Below are positions 1-10,343 of a stretch of 14,146 nucleotides of DNA, in pieces (position 1 is the stretch's first letter; each line of letters begins with the position of its first letter). The notes below the pieces were generated by a model. It was not told the origin of the DNA and did no database searches. It saw only the letters and a program-made list of their open reading frames with translations. Source of the DNA: Phoronis ovalis (taxonomy: Eukaryota; Phoronida; Phoronidae); contig JAOXYB010018628.1 of NCBI GenBank assembly GCA_028565635.1, positions 1-14,146 on the forward strand, in the 5' to 3' direction. A program made the translations under genes and the position numbers.

Positions 1-120
1 GGGGTGTACGAATTTCAGAAATTATAAAATCTGAAAAAGGGTGTGTGTACGAATAATGGAGTTGTACGAATTGAGAAGAATTACCGTAGATCAAAATTTG
101 TACGTTTGAAACTATTCTGT
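1..120. repeat. Short interspersed GTACGAAT repeats at window edge
   Basis: The octamer GTACGAAT occurs three times, at 6-13, 47-54 and 64-71, with a partial fourth copy (TTTGTACG) just past 100. An inverted pair TTTCAGA (13-19) and TCTGAAA (30-36) lies between the first two copies. Such clustering of a CpG-containing word is unlikely by chance in this AT-rich DNA. It suggests the decayed edge of a repeat or mobile element that continues to the left of the window. No target-site duplication or full terminal repeat can be seen, so the class of element is unknown. Confidence 0.4.
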
Positions 121-1635
121 TTAAAAAAAAGACAAGTTTTTGGGACAAGCTCAGACTAACAATACTGGTACGTGTAACGTGAGAAGATGGCCCACTTTGA
201 ACATCAGAGTACAGATAACTGATGCAGCCATTACTATTTCTTAACAAGTTTTAAACCTGTGAAAATATTTTTTTATCTCTTTGTTACGAAGGTTATACAT
301 GACTGCTTTTTGATCCATTGGGAATGCCATTATAATCAAGCAAGGTGCATGACCTAACTCACTATAATAAAGGTAATTTTCCACCTGTCTGAACTTGGCA
401 CAACCCATCCCCTGGTATTATGTTACAAAGCATGTGATGACCATGATTCACCTGCTTTGAGCTTGGGTCAGTGGAATTTTCTACAAGTGATGAAATGGAA
501 TCCCTAACTGGTATACTCACACTAATCTCAACATTCAACAAATATGAAATCGAGCAAAAGTGCTGAAGCTTTTACCTCGCTGAGGTATGGATGCTCACAC
601 TGTAAAATACGCCACAAGTTATTCCATTGTGTGGCGTTTACCATCTTCAGTGTTCTCCATAAATAGTGTATACACACTCCAGGGCCAAATATGATATTAC
701 TTATGTAAACTCCAGACATGGATATATAAAATGTTGATAAATAATTCAAGGTCTATGTACTAAAGTTCATTTGTGCCCTGAACAAGTATGTTTTTTGTGA
801 AAAACACTGATCTTGTTTCAAGAGTAAATTGTATTACACCGCCCAAACCCAAGAATCACATGGTGCGAATTAAAATTTTGAAATTTCAAAAACTGGCACA
901 CAAAATCGATTCAAACTCAAAAATTTAAATAGCACATTTGCAAGAAAATAATAAATACTGTAACTGTATTCTTAAAAAAGAGCCTATTATAATGGTGTGC
1001 TTAGGCTATATTGCATCCGTAAAAACTTTTCTTTATCAGAATATTGTCAGTTTCCAAAGTTTTCTTTATTCAACGATCAGGGGTTTGAAAATTTGAAAAA
1101 CTATATTCGATTGATTTTGGGTGTCAAAGGGTGGATCATATCATATATGTGTCTAATAGATACCTGGTAGCTGTTACAGAGACAGAATAAAATTAAGCCA
1201 AGTAGATAGTAAAATCAAATTTTATACAATACTCTTTCTACTGTCACTGCATTCTCTTGTGATAAGCATTCAGCACACATAAACAGGTCAAGTACTTCAA
1301 GTTTTATGGCAGATCATACTTAACCTAGGCATCTAGATAAGGAAAAGTAACCCACAACAAACTTCTTGTACCAACTATTCCTCACTAAGAAGAAATGAAC
1401 TTGAACACAAGCAAGCATGCCACAAAGGCATACTTGAACTAACTGGGGTAAAGCCCAGGTGAAACTGGACTTTGTTTTGCAATTATCAAGCATATACCAG
1501 ACAAGTAGAATCAATTTCAGATTTATTTTAGATTGTCAGGTCCTTTTCAAATTCTACTATGATCTTCATTTACATTTTACTTCTGAATAAAAACATTAAT
1601 TACCTAACTTTACATATCGACAATGTATCCTTAAA
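121..1635. other. Non-coding stretch, no gene seen
   Basis: Open frames here are short, lack recognisable domains and look like random translation of AT-rich DNA. A perfect 16-bp palindrome of A and T runs around GAAATTTC sits at 876-891. Nothing else stands out. The stretch could be intergenic, or an intron or 3' untranslated part of an unseen neighbouring gene. Confidence 0.6.
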
Positions 1636-1822
1636 TATGGAGGGCTGTAGGGGGAAGTTACGAACAGCGAGCATTGTGGTCTGTTAAGTCAGACTAGGCG
1701 AGCATCCATTTGACTGCTTTTGTTTTTAGCGCCCCCCCCCCCTTTTTATTTCTAGCCTCTTAAAAGGGAACAGACTCTTAAGTATTAGCATTGCAGCCTG
1801 GGGGGACCCCCTACCCCCTTCA
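1636..1822. mobile_element. GC-shifted patch with C11 run, possible element remnant
   Basis: Base composition changes sharply here against the AT-rich surroundings. Visible marks are G-rich tracts near 1640-1655, several CpGs at 1668-1702, a run of eleven C at 1732-1742 preceded by TTTTTAGCG, a CTCTTAA repeat (1757-1763 and 1775-1781), and a GGGGG-A-CCCCC palindrome at 1801-1811 followed by another CCCCC at 1814-1818. This mix resembles the body or end of a dispersed non-autonomous repeat rather than a gene. No terminal repeats, target-site duplications or coding frame were identified, so the assignment is an inference from composition. Confidence 0.3.
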
Positions 1823-3799
1823 ATATGATTCTATTGCACTTGGTTCTGTGTATCTCGTGAGTAAAAGAGTACCACAACTAAGATTCTAATATAAAACATT
1901 AAAAACAAAACACATTTAAGCTTAGGAGAATTTCTACAAGTGAGTGCCAGCTGGTTCTTAAATCTTAAACAGGTCACCCTATAGTATGATTGTGTTGAGG
2001 CCTGAAAACACTGCAATTTCACTTTCAATATTTCACCTAACTGCGATGCCGATAACATCCACACTTTGTTTCATAGAATCACAGAAGTGTGCAAATACGA
2101 TTATATATTTTAGGATTAGCAGAATACTTTAACAGCAAATGTTAATTCCAGGTATACCAAATAAAAATACCTCAACATATTCTTCTAATGCATCATCAGA
2201 ATATACAAGTACATGGTCAAAAGGTAATTGCCAATGTAAACAAAATCATTTAATTACTTTGGCTGGAACCAGTGTGCTATAAAGGGCAACAGCAAGTACT
2301 TGATAGAGCAATTAACTTACAGTAAATACGAAATATGCTATAACACAAGCTAGAGGCCTTTCTCGAACAAAACAGGATCACATACAGTTTTGCAATATGG
2401 TCTAGATGCAGATCGAAGGTTTTACCATGAATTGTTAGCTTACAAATGCCGAAGTATATTACAGTTTCTCTGCACATAAATCTAAGGAGTTGTGAAATAC
2501 AAGTTTTATTTGTGCAACAAAAAAAGGGCTTCATTCAACACACTCCATACCTTGGTTTGAAGTAATGTCACAAGATGAAGAGTGTGCACAACACTATTCC
2601 AAGATAGAGAACACTGTCAGTGCAGATAACATTGCAGAATGTGACAAATGTTAGGTCTATAGATTCTACACACATTTGCATGGAGTTATTTGCAGTCACA
2701 CTTCCAAAATAAACATCACCATGATTGGCTGATAACAAATTGTTTTGACAGTCAACATTAGCACCACTAGTACCTAGTAAGGCTAACTATCCCACCAAGA
2801 TTCTGCTCCAGTATGCATCTCATAATAAAGTAGAACTAATCTTACCATGCAGCAAAGATCTGCTGTCTAGTTCATATGGTTTACAGAGTGCATGCATGTT
2901 GTAGTAGGCGGGACATGGGGATGCCAAACATTCCTATTTGAAAATTTTAATAGGGATATATTTATAAATGTTGTGATGAGAAGCTATTATTGTTCAACAA
3001 GTACAACTAAACACAGACTTTGTAAAGGCGAAAGTACTAATGGATACCCCTAGTAATTATGGGAACTGTTACAATCATATGTCCTTATGATTTGACAACA
3101 GGGTATTTAAACTTAGAGGAGAGTGCAATAGATGATTTGAACAACAAAAGTTAGGGCAGTGGGTAATGACTGTGGGATATGTGGTATTTTGACATAAAGT
3201 TATTTGAACTGCTGTAGAATTTGCACTATGCCAGGTCAAGTCATTGTGACTTTGGCAGAAAAGGAGAATGGAATTCATATTGAACAAACATAGACGTACA
3301 GAGAAGGGTATGATACTTATAAAAAAAAGCATGGCCAAGTGCAACATACTTCCAATAAGGCTTAAAATAAAAGGTTATGTTTCTGGTAAAATGACCGACC
3401 CTAATTTTTACCCCCAGAACTTAAAATTATTCTTTCCGTTGTACCTTTCATCTTTGGTCAGTAAAACACGTCTATCTACCTCTAGACTCTATTTTCCCCC
3501 ACTGTTACTTGAAACACAACTGTTTACGCCTAAGAATAATTTGCAAAGTGATTAAATCTGAAAAATTATTCAAATCATCTAGACACTTTTTGAAACACAA
3601 TAAACTAAAAAATATCTAACCAAATTCTTTTCTGCCCGCACACTTAGAATACACTTAAAACAATGAAATATCAAATATTAATATAAGTTCCACCCAGATG
3701 ACAAATACCAGATGCAAACTTTGTATATCAAGTATTTTCTGAGAGATGTGTGTGTATATATGGCTATAAACAAAACATGTGACTTTTTTTGATAAAACT

Positions 3800-3839
3800 G
3801 TTTTTTTCTTAGGCTCTTTCCATTGCCTAAAAAACAACT
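3800..3839. repeat. Imperfect inverted repeat with T-rich and A-rich arms
   Basis: The left arm (3800-3814) ends in TTAGGC and the right arm (3825-3839) starts with GCCTAA. The arms pair over about 12 of 14 positions around a 10-nt loop. Because of this symmetry each strand shows a polypyrimidine tract followed by TTAG or TTTAG, so an acceptor-like signal appears in both directions. The stem is too short for a typical microRNA precursor. Confidence 0.5.
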
Positions 3840-4283
3840 CATCGATAGTGGTACTGGTGTAGCACTCGCTATGCAGTGGACATTCAATCAAAGAAAAAAA
3901 CAAAACAGCGAATCAAAAACTAAGTAGTGTAATTAATATGGAAACAAAAAACGGCCATTGAATATACACATTTGTGATATAATACACATCCCAGGTATAT
4001 TCGACTAAGTATGCTCATAATTAACTGGTTCTTACTAAATATGCTAGATGCAATACTAGGGAGAGAGTTTGCCAAAATATTATTCACATTGGCTAAGCTT
4101 TATAATCCCACTGTTACAGCAAAAGGATAGTTAAAAAAGATAGTCAGAATGGAGAAAATTATGACACCAGGACTATGCAGTTTGAAGGCATCGTTTACAA
4201 AGTATTAATAGTTGGTTAAGTCCGGTTAAAGTTAAACAGCAATTTAATTTTAAAGTCATAATGAATTACTGACCAAAACTATA

Positions 4284-4300
4284 AGTTATAAATTATAACT
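4284..4300. repeat. AT-only-like inverted repeat, 8-bp arms
   Basis: AGTTATAA (4284-4291) and TTATAACT (4293-4300) are perfect inverted copies separated by one base. The flanks repeat AACTATAA on both sides (from 4278 and from 4297). In AT-rich DNA this could arise by chance and no function is suggested. Confidence 0.45.
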
Positions 4301-4556
4301 ATAAAATTTCGACTTCGTTGTGTAAAATCTGTGCAACTATAAATGTCATGTGTAAGGGGCTTACTTTAATACTCCTTTACTGTATAAATCAGAAAAGTTC
4401 CTAATTTGAAACAAATCTGACTATATAACAGAAAACCACATTCACACAGCACAAATTTGACAGTCGACTGACAGTTGATTTGGTCTCGATCTGGTTTGTT
4501 TCGATTTTCATTCAAAAGAAAACTAATTTTGCGTGTAGTCTCAACATTTTACTTAC

Positions 4557-4588
4557 ATTATAACCCTAGAAATTATTGCAGATACCAT
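4557..4588 (-). other. Candidate divergent first coding exon (weak)
   Basis: On the minus strand an ATG at 4588-4586 has A at -3 and G at +4, then an open frame of 32 nt leads to GTAAGT (plus 4551-4556), a full donor hexamer although the exon side is AAT rather than CAG. The encoded ten residues match nothing I know. The arrangement would make the CpG-rich segment at 4600-4940 a bidirectional promoter. One possible downstream minus-strand acceptor lies at 3827-3828, where the frame would continue in phase, but that signal may simply be a by-product of an inverted repeat. Chance occurrence is quite possible. Confidence 0.15.
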
Positions 4589-4605
4589 CGTTGTTTCTTT
4601 GTTAA

Positions 4606-4610
4606 CCAAT
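4606..4610. promoter_or_regulatory. CCAAT box
   Basis: CCAAT in the context AACCAATCA resembles an NF-Y site. A second CCAAT is at 4933-4937 in the context GACCAATCT. Two CCAAT boxes flanking a CpG-rich core are common in TATA-less animal promoters; the assignment here is by motif alone. Confidence 0.4.
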
Positions 4611-4701
4611 CACAAAAATAATACCACACGTACAGATAAGTAATCGACGGAATCCACCAAATATTTTTTCACAGTTACAGCTATGATTCCATTTTGAAAA
4701 G

Positions 4702-4709
4702 TGACGTCA
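4702..4709. promoter_or_regulatory. cAMP response element (TGACGTCA)
   Basis: A perfect palindromic CRE, the consensus site for CREB/ATF-family bZIP factors. It sits in the CpG-rich promoter segment, 18 bp start to start from the E-box, and shares the word GTCACGT with it (4706-4712 and 4718-4724, offset 12 bp). Binding is inferred from the motif only. Confidence 0.55.
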
Positions 4710-4717
4710 CGTTGTCT

Positions 4718-4726
4718 GTCACGTGA
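4718..4726. promoter_or_regulatory. E-box GTCACGTGA
   Basis: The palindromic core CACGTG (4720-4725) with GT before and A after is the preferred type of site for USF and MiT/TFE bHLH-zip factors. It also contains the ACGTG core recognised by HIF. Vertebrate KDM3A is a known HIF-1 target, so a hypoxia-response reading is possible, but the palindromic flanks favour an E-box factor. Confidence 0.5.
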
Positions 4727-5180
4727 TTTTGTTGTGTACGTATTGCTTTTGATCCCTCGGTCTGTTTTGGGGATTTTCTCTTCGAAATAGAATACTAATT
4801 GTTACGTCGCGCACACAGATTATTTCCTAATGCTTGGTTCCGTCACGCACAGTGCTACACAGCGAGTAGTCAGTATATGCTTATGTCAGTATCACTGTCA
4901 TAAAATCGAATGCCATTTTATAGGACAATCGACCAATCTGAAGACAAAATTAAGAAACTGATCAGCAACACCCTTTCAGTAATATAACTTGCATTGATAT
5001 ACATTTTGTTTTAAACTGTTATGTAGAGATGATGTTTTCTTTGATGTTTAGGCTGTTGAACTACTTTCTTGCCCTGCGGATGAAGATGCAACTAACTTCT
5101 TGACCTGATGACCTTATCATGTTTTGGTGGTCAAATATTACTACGCTATATTGAATGCTGTCTGAAGGGCTCTGCATTCC

Positions 5181-5214
5181 TTCTAAAGTTTCTACAATTT
5201 TCACGGATTTTTAG
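5181..5214 (+). other. Possible 3' splice site of a 5' UTR intron
   Basis: A branch-point-like TTCTAAAG at 5181-5188 is followed by a pyrimidine-rich tract and ends in TTTTTAG, with AG at 5213-5214, 35 nt before the initiator ATG. The distance from the putative branch adenosine to AG is about 27 nt, which is normal. If used, transcripts from the promoter at 4600-4940 would skip many upstream ATGs found around 5020-5120. I found no strong matching donor between 4700 and 5150, so an unspliced leader is the alternative. Confidence 0.35.
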
Positions 5215-5229
5215 TGATTTCGTTCGAAC

Positions 5230-5241
5230 ATGGATACTTGA
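5230..5241 (+). other. Three-codon upstream ORF
   Basis: ATG at 5230 has A at -3 and G at +4, a strong initiation context, and stops after three codons at TGA 5239-5241, eight bases before the KDM3 ATG. It lies within the leader whether or not the putative acceptor at 5213-5214 is used. A second upstream ATG at 5245, in weak context and in another frame, overlaps the main start (ATGCCATGG) and ends at TAG 5278-5280. Both could lower initiation at the main start if the transcript includes them. Confidence 0.4.
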
Positions 5242-5249
5242 CGTATGCC

Positions 5250-5405
5250 ATGGCGTTTAAATACAGGGAAGAGATTGTAGGGAAACGATTCCTTGCAGTA
5301 AGAAACCCTGGAAAGTTAAAATTATCTAAGATATCTGAGTGGGAATGGAGAGGTGGATTTATACGCGCTATTTCCCACAAAAATTCAACAGTGCCAGAAC
5401 TTCAG
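5250..5405 (+). CDS. KDM3: KDM3/JMJD1-family lysine demethylase, first coding exon (partial)
   Basis: This exon encodes the first 52 residues of a homologue of KDM3A/KDM3B/JMJD1C, nuclear Fe(II)- and 2-oxoglutarate-dependent enzymes that remove mono- and dimethyl marks from histone H3 lysine 9. The recognisable N-terminal signature is VGKRFL at residues 10-15, then EWEW (30-33), G-FIRAISH (around 36-43) and PEL (49-51), matching the human W-W-x-x-G-x-IRA-x-SH block; in human members the next residues are V-x-VEFD, which would begin exon 2. The zinc finger and JmjC catalytic domain are encoded downstream, outside the window. The start is chosen at 5250 because it matches the human N-terminus in length, has GCC at -3 to -1 and G at +4, and follows an in-frame TAA at 5184-5186. 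The exon ends after a complete codon (phase 0). Family assignment is firm; orthology to one of the three vertebrate paralogues cannot be told, and an invertebrate would probably have one gene. Confidence 0.88.
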
Positions 5406-5411
5406 GTAAGA
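5403..5411 (+). other. Splice donor of KDM3 exon 1
   Basis: CAG|GTAAGA is a near-perfect U2-type 5' splice site, with the exon ending at 5405. It falls exactly where similarity to the KDM3 N-terminus stops, just before the expected V-x-VEFD segment. Read-through would add 15 unrelated residues and stop at TGA 5451-5453. Confidence 0.85.
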
Positions 5412-6651
5412 AATTTTAAGTTGAAATGGATGTTAAATTTATTGAAAGTGTGAACCACTTACTCTTTGATTGTTATATTTATAGGCTATTATGTATTTTT
5501 TGTTATCAAAGTAGATTTAGGCACAATTTGTAGACCTTCTTTGTGTGTGAATATGTAGTTTGTGGTGAAATACTGAAATGAAAGGTCACATTTCGTCTAA
5601 AATTCAGTGTTTCTGCAGAGTTACTTCTGAAGTGTTCATTTGAATAAGATACATGTAGTAAACCACTACACATATGCCCAAATATAACAAGAATAGAGCT
5701 CTGTACATGTTTTCGATCGTTTTCTTGAGAATGTTATATTCAGTGTTTATTCTTGTAGCAGAATTTTAAGACTAAGAGTTTTGTTTTTGGCTGCCAAGTT
5801 GTGATAAATATTGAACATCAAGGATAACTGAGTTTTAACGCTTGTGTTTCTTCCTGTTAATTTCATTTTGACCTGCTTTAGAAGTCGTGAAATCCTGTTT
5901 TCATATTTTATTGACATGTTCTGCTTATATAGTGTTAAAATTGATGTTATCCAAATTGTTTTAAAATGTTATAGATAACATAGGACAACAATCTTGTTCA
6001 CATTCACTACAGGCCCAATAGATAAAAACTTTTACACAAGCATACACTGAACTAAGTTAGTATCATGAACAATGTACAGTGCTTAAACTTCTTAAGTACA
6101 CAGTGGAGACAGCTTGTCTAAGGACAGCATATGTATATTGTGCTCAGAAAGTGGGAATACTGATGTGTATCAGTTCTAACAAATGAGATCGAGAATCTCG
6201 AGTTGTGTCCTCTATTAAGGTAATTTTGAAACATGCAAATTTAATAAAATATTGTGTTTGAACCTAGGCTACCTATAATGTTTATCAAGGGCACCTATGA
6301 TGTTTGAATTTTGTTTTAGTCCAAGTTGGCAAAATCTTGTCCTAGACAGAGTGCCATGTCAAGAATTTTTGTTGCTTTTTTGCCAAGTATTAGTGTCAGT
6401 CCAAAGTTTATAGCCTGTTGGCTGACTTAAATCTCCCTCACGTTTCTCATGCCGCCTTTGATCACAGGGGCTGTATGACTCAACTTTATCTAGGACAGGT
6501 TAGATTCATGAATATGGAAACACAGTTAATTGCCAATGAATTTCTCATGCCACTTTGGCACTCAGTTTCATATTTTTTATTAACCTGTCTGGTCTATTCA
6601 TTCATTGTACTTGACTCCAATTTCTTAAAGAAGTACTGTTGCATATATATT

Positions 6652-6673
6652 GAATTCTTGAACTCAAGAATTC
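6652..6673. repeat. Perfect inverted repeat, 10-bp arms
   Basis: GAATTCTTGA (6652-6661) and TCAAGAATTC (6664-6673) are exact inverted copies separated by two bases, with an EcoRI-type hexamer at each outer end. The flanking bases do not extend the symmetry. It could form a small hairpin or bind a dimeric protein, but no function is shown. Confidence 0.6.
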
Positions 6674-8614
6674 GTGTGCTTTGTCCACTTAAGATGGCTA
6701 TTGGTTCTTTATAATAGATTGTGAAACAGTAGATGCTCAAAAGTCCCTGCTTGTAGGTGTATTTTACGCACAAAGACCATGTTTGGAATTTAATCTTTTC
6801 ATTTCCCCCTTTGATTGAAGTTTAGTAACTTTTTAATGTTTGAAACAGTTTTAGGAGTTACAATACACAATAGTATGCCTTTTTGTTACTGTTTAATTAT
6901 CATTGTTTCAATGTTAAAAGTGCCAAATGTGACAAAAGCAATCCTTCATTTTTATCCACATGCAAACTGTGGATTTGTATTCAATCTACACAATTATTTT
7001 TAATGCTTGTAATTTGTGTACATAACATCTGCATTTCTATATGTATATACTACTTGCAGAAAATTTAGTAGTATAGCAGCTGGAAATAGGTTTTTGACTG
7101 TGTATTATTATTAGATGGTATCATAAGTCTACTCTTTAGGTCATGGTAGAGAGAAATATGTTTATTAATTTCATGTAAATTTTGGGCATGTAGGTCATAT
7201 TTAGTATTCATATCTAACGCTTCACAGCTTGACATGTTATTTGATAATTCAAGGTGTGTCTATATCTGCAGGTAACACAGGTGCATTGTCAAACACAATA
7301 CCATAAATGAGTTGATAAATAATTGGAGTACTTACTAGGAAACAAAATTTGTTGATGGAAGTAGAATTATTTTGTTTAGCCATGTTAAATTAATACTGGC
7401 AAATCCGCATCATTGATGTAATTTGTGGTTTAAGTTCTTCCTAGTTTTGAATATTGTACTACTTTCCTGAATAAACCGCTGATGATATATGTGTTATTGA
7501 ATTAATTGGGTAGAAAATAATTGTTTGGCTGTTACACATCTTATAAGAAATTCTTGTCAGGTCACTGAATTATGTGTAGTAGTTAACCCAGAGCAGCTAA
7601 AATCTATATTAACATATTTTTATGGTTTCGTGGGACCACCAAAGTTGGTAAAATAATGATGTCCGTCTTAACAGGTGATGAATCTTAAGATTTAATTTAT
7701 AAATGCTAGGTAACAGTCACTAGCACGTGTAGGAACAAAAACAATGTGTATGATGACGATACAAAAAATTTCTATGACACTATACAAAATTAAGATCCAG
7801 AAACTTTGGTACTAGGGTGCTATATACTTTCTAGCTGCTAACAGATTAAAATCCGTGCATGGTAACTTGCATCTCCCTTGGCATCTATGTTAGTGCTTAT
7901 GCAAATTGTCCTTGGCAAGTTGAATACTGCTGTTCAGGTTGATTTATTTACATGGCCTATATCATGGGTAAGATTTATGCAAGTCTTGAAAGTTTATGTT
8001 GGGGATAAACTAGTACTGTTTATTTGTGTCCAGGGTTTAATGTTTTCTTGAGCTTGTTCACACTCAGTGGTTGTTAATCTCAGGATTAGGATAGCTAGGA
8101 ATGCAGGTCTTTTAAATAGCCTGCAAATCATGAAATTCTTCAAATGCAAGACTGATTTAGTTGGAAAAAAAGTAATTAATATCTGCATTTTGTATTGTTT
8201 CGCTGGATATCTTTGTATGTAGCCTGTTTGTATTATGTCACTGAGTTTTAAAATTGTTAAGTCTGTACTAATTTTTGTCTTTTTTTAACTTTGGGCAGAC
8301 CAATTGTGTCTTGAGCCCCCATTGATTTATTGTCGAAATATGAATCCCAGTTATTAATATGCCCAATACATATTTTAATATCTGTCTCTCACTCCCTGAA
8401 CTATATAAATTTGAAACAATACGTTTCTGTTGTAAGTGTCATCACCAGAAGTAAGATGTCCTAATTTTTGGTCCTGTTTTACCACACCTCTTTTATTGTC
8501 CCAACTAGTTCGCAGCTGCTGAGCTTACTTGTGTATGATGATAAATCTTGATTACAAATTCAGTAACCTTTGTAAGGATATCTTTCCCCTATAGTAAGAT
8601 CTTATCTTTAAAGC

Positions 8615-8636
8615 AAGGCTAAGGTCTAAGCCTTAG
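8615..8636. repeat. Overlapping inverted repeats (AAGGCT/AGCCTT, CTAAGG/CCTTAG)
   Basis: AAGGCT (8615-8620) pairs with AGCCTT (8629-8634), and the overlapping CTAAGG (8619-8624) pairs with CCTTAG (8631-8636). A separate 10-bp palindrome TAAGATCTTA lies just upstream at 8595-8604. The cluster is compact but each element is short. Confidence 0.4.
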
Positions 8637-10343
8637 TCCTGCTGTGAAGTCCAGCCTGCAGAACAGTCGAATTTGTTGCCAAAAATAATGAGAAACTGTC
8701 AGTTGTGTTGAGGTGTGCAGCTTCAAAAAAATTAATAAGTTCCAGATATATTTAATCAATTATATTATATGCATCTGGGCAAGCTGTATCAAAATGCCTG
8801 GAACATATCATGGTACTTTCCTAAATAGTATGTGACTAAGGTCAACACTGTAATCTCTAACTTAACATATATTTAATCATTACCTACCTTTATGTACCAG
8901 TTTGGTTATTAGAAAATTTTATTCGATAAGAAATTCTGCCATGACTGCATGTATCTGCGAGTTTCTATGTAGGTCAGCGTCAGCAGTCTGTTTCAACAGA
9001 AAGAAATGAAAACTTCTTGGAGTACAGTACTTACTTTCTGTTATTAATGTAAAAGTTCTTGGAGTGATTTCTGTTTTTATATGTGTATTAGCTAGCCACA
9101 TACTCTTATCTTTCCTTTTCTATGTGAGCTGCACACCCATCAATTATGCTCACACATTGGGTTAACATCTCATCTTGTGCACACCATTGTGGCTCTTGGT
9201 TAATTGCCCTCGCGCTAAAAAAATGGGGTATGCAGGCTCACACACGAGTTGAACTTAATAACTGCAGAATGGGGATGAAGATTTGCTGTTGTTCAAGACC
9301 AGGAAATTAAAAGGGTTGTAGGCCTGAATTTTATCTACCTAAAACGTGTTCCGTGCTGGCACCCTATGTCTTATGTTGCACATGTCTTGTTCTAGTCATT
9401 TCCTCATTTAAAAAGATTCCAATGATAGCCAAGATCTATTTTTTATGCTTACTAACAATAATCCCCTGTATTGGGTTCATACAGAGTCCATCCATCATTA
9501 ATGACAATCTACTGTGAAAAACTATAAAAATCCTGCTCTTATTATGTTAATGTGACCTGTAGTTATCAATCATATCTTTATGATTATTGATGTTGTACAT
9601 ATCTTTCAAATGAATTTCTTTTTCTAGGATCTCAAGTTGTTTAGTAACCATACTTCATTGTGTTTGAGAAGTCAGATGTAACTTTTTCAAATCTAGATTT
9701 TATTGACATAAACTATTTAACACACTGGAGCTTAGGTACAATCTAGCATGTAATAGATTAGAAATCTCATATTATTTAATTGCTGAGTTTCCTTGGCTGT
9801 GGTCAAATTAGAATTGAAATCCACATGGACAAAAGTAAAAGAGCATTTACATATCACACACTCCTGGATTTCCAGTAATTTGATACATAAACTGTTTATT
9901 AAAATTCTAAATTTCCTTAAGGTTGGAAGTTATGCACATGTTAAATGTCTGATCAGAAATGTAATGGTGGACATGGTTTCCAATATTATTATTGCTTTTG
10001 AACTCCAGCATAGTTCTCCGAAACATAAGGTTATAACTTGTACTGAATTAGGTAGATGTCTGAAACAGTAATTGAGTATAATGATACTGGTAGTGTGCTG
10101 TACTGTTGGCATTATTTTTGTCATATAAACAAGATAACCATAATTTAAGATTGCACAGTGGTTTGGTCTGCCCAGGGCTGTTTTAAATATGTTGTAATAA
10201 AACCCTGATAAATTACAGGCTATGAGGTGCTTTATGCTATTGTATATAAAGTCCTGTTTGACAGCCTCATGGTATTTATTAACTGTGTAGATGTTATGTT
10301 ATCTATCAAAGTTGGTTTGCCCCCGTAGTGTACCTCATGCACC

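Larger units (their letters stand above)
1831..4556. other. Non-coding stretch, no gene supported
   Basis: None of the open frames on either strand (up to about 95 codons) shows a domain, sensible composition or splice signals at both ends. A (TG)n(TA)n microsatellite-like tract of about 14 bp lies near 3746-3760. Short inverted repeats at 3800-3839 and 4284-4300 are listed separately. The region lies upstream of the KDM3 exon and could be intergenic or part of a divergent transcription unit. Confidence 0.55.
4600..4940 (+). promoter_or_regulatory. Probable promoter region of the KDM3 homologue
   Basis: This is the most CpG-dense part of the window, with roughly fourteen CpGs between 4690 and 4935 against a sparse background. 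It holds a CCAAT box at 4606-4610 in the context AACCAATCA, a perfect CRE at 4702-4709, an E-box at 4720-4725, a CRE-like half site TTACGTC near 4802-4808 and a second CCAAT box at 4933-4937. No convincing TATA box is seen, which suits a CpG-type housekeeping or chromatin-regulator promoter. It lies 310-650 bp upstream of the initiator codon. The exact transcription start cannot be read from the sequence, and the region could fire in both directions. Confidence 0.55.

Noticed and set aside
3655-3903. 82-codon minus-strand open frame, possible second exon of a divergent gene
   Set aside because: The acceptor in front of its in-phase part is created by the inverted repeat at 3800-3839, and the C-terminal part looks like random hydrophobic translation.
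6418-6714. 98-codon plus-strand open frame in the intron
   Set aside because: No ATG at its start, no domain, residue mix typical of AT-rich non-coding DNA, and it contains the 6652-6673 inverted repeat.
7938-7967. A 30-nt phase-0 microexon candidate between TGTTCAG and GTAAGA
   Set aside because: Both splice signals look fair but the ten encoded residues do not match the V-x-VEFD continuation expected in KDM3 proteins, and the pyrimidine tract is weak.
9148-9244. GCTCACACA direct repeat 88 bp apart near a CTCGCGCT word
   Set aside because: Only nine bases match and the flanks differ; no element boundary can be defined.
9611-9690. Acceptor-like TTTCTTTTTCTAG followed by a short open frame
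   Set aside because: Best polypyrimidine tract in the intron, but the following 17 codons have no KDM3 similarity and end in a stop with no donor.
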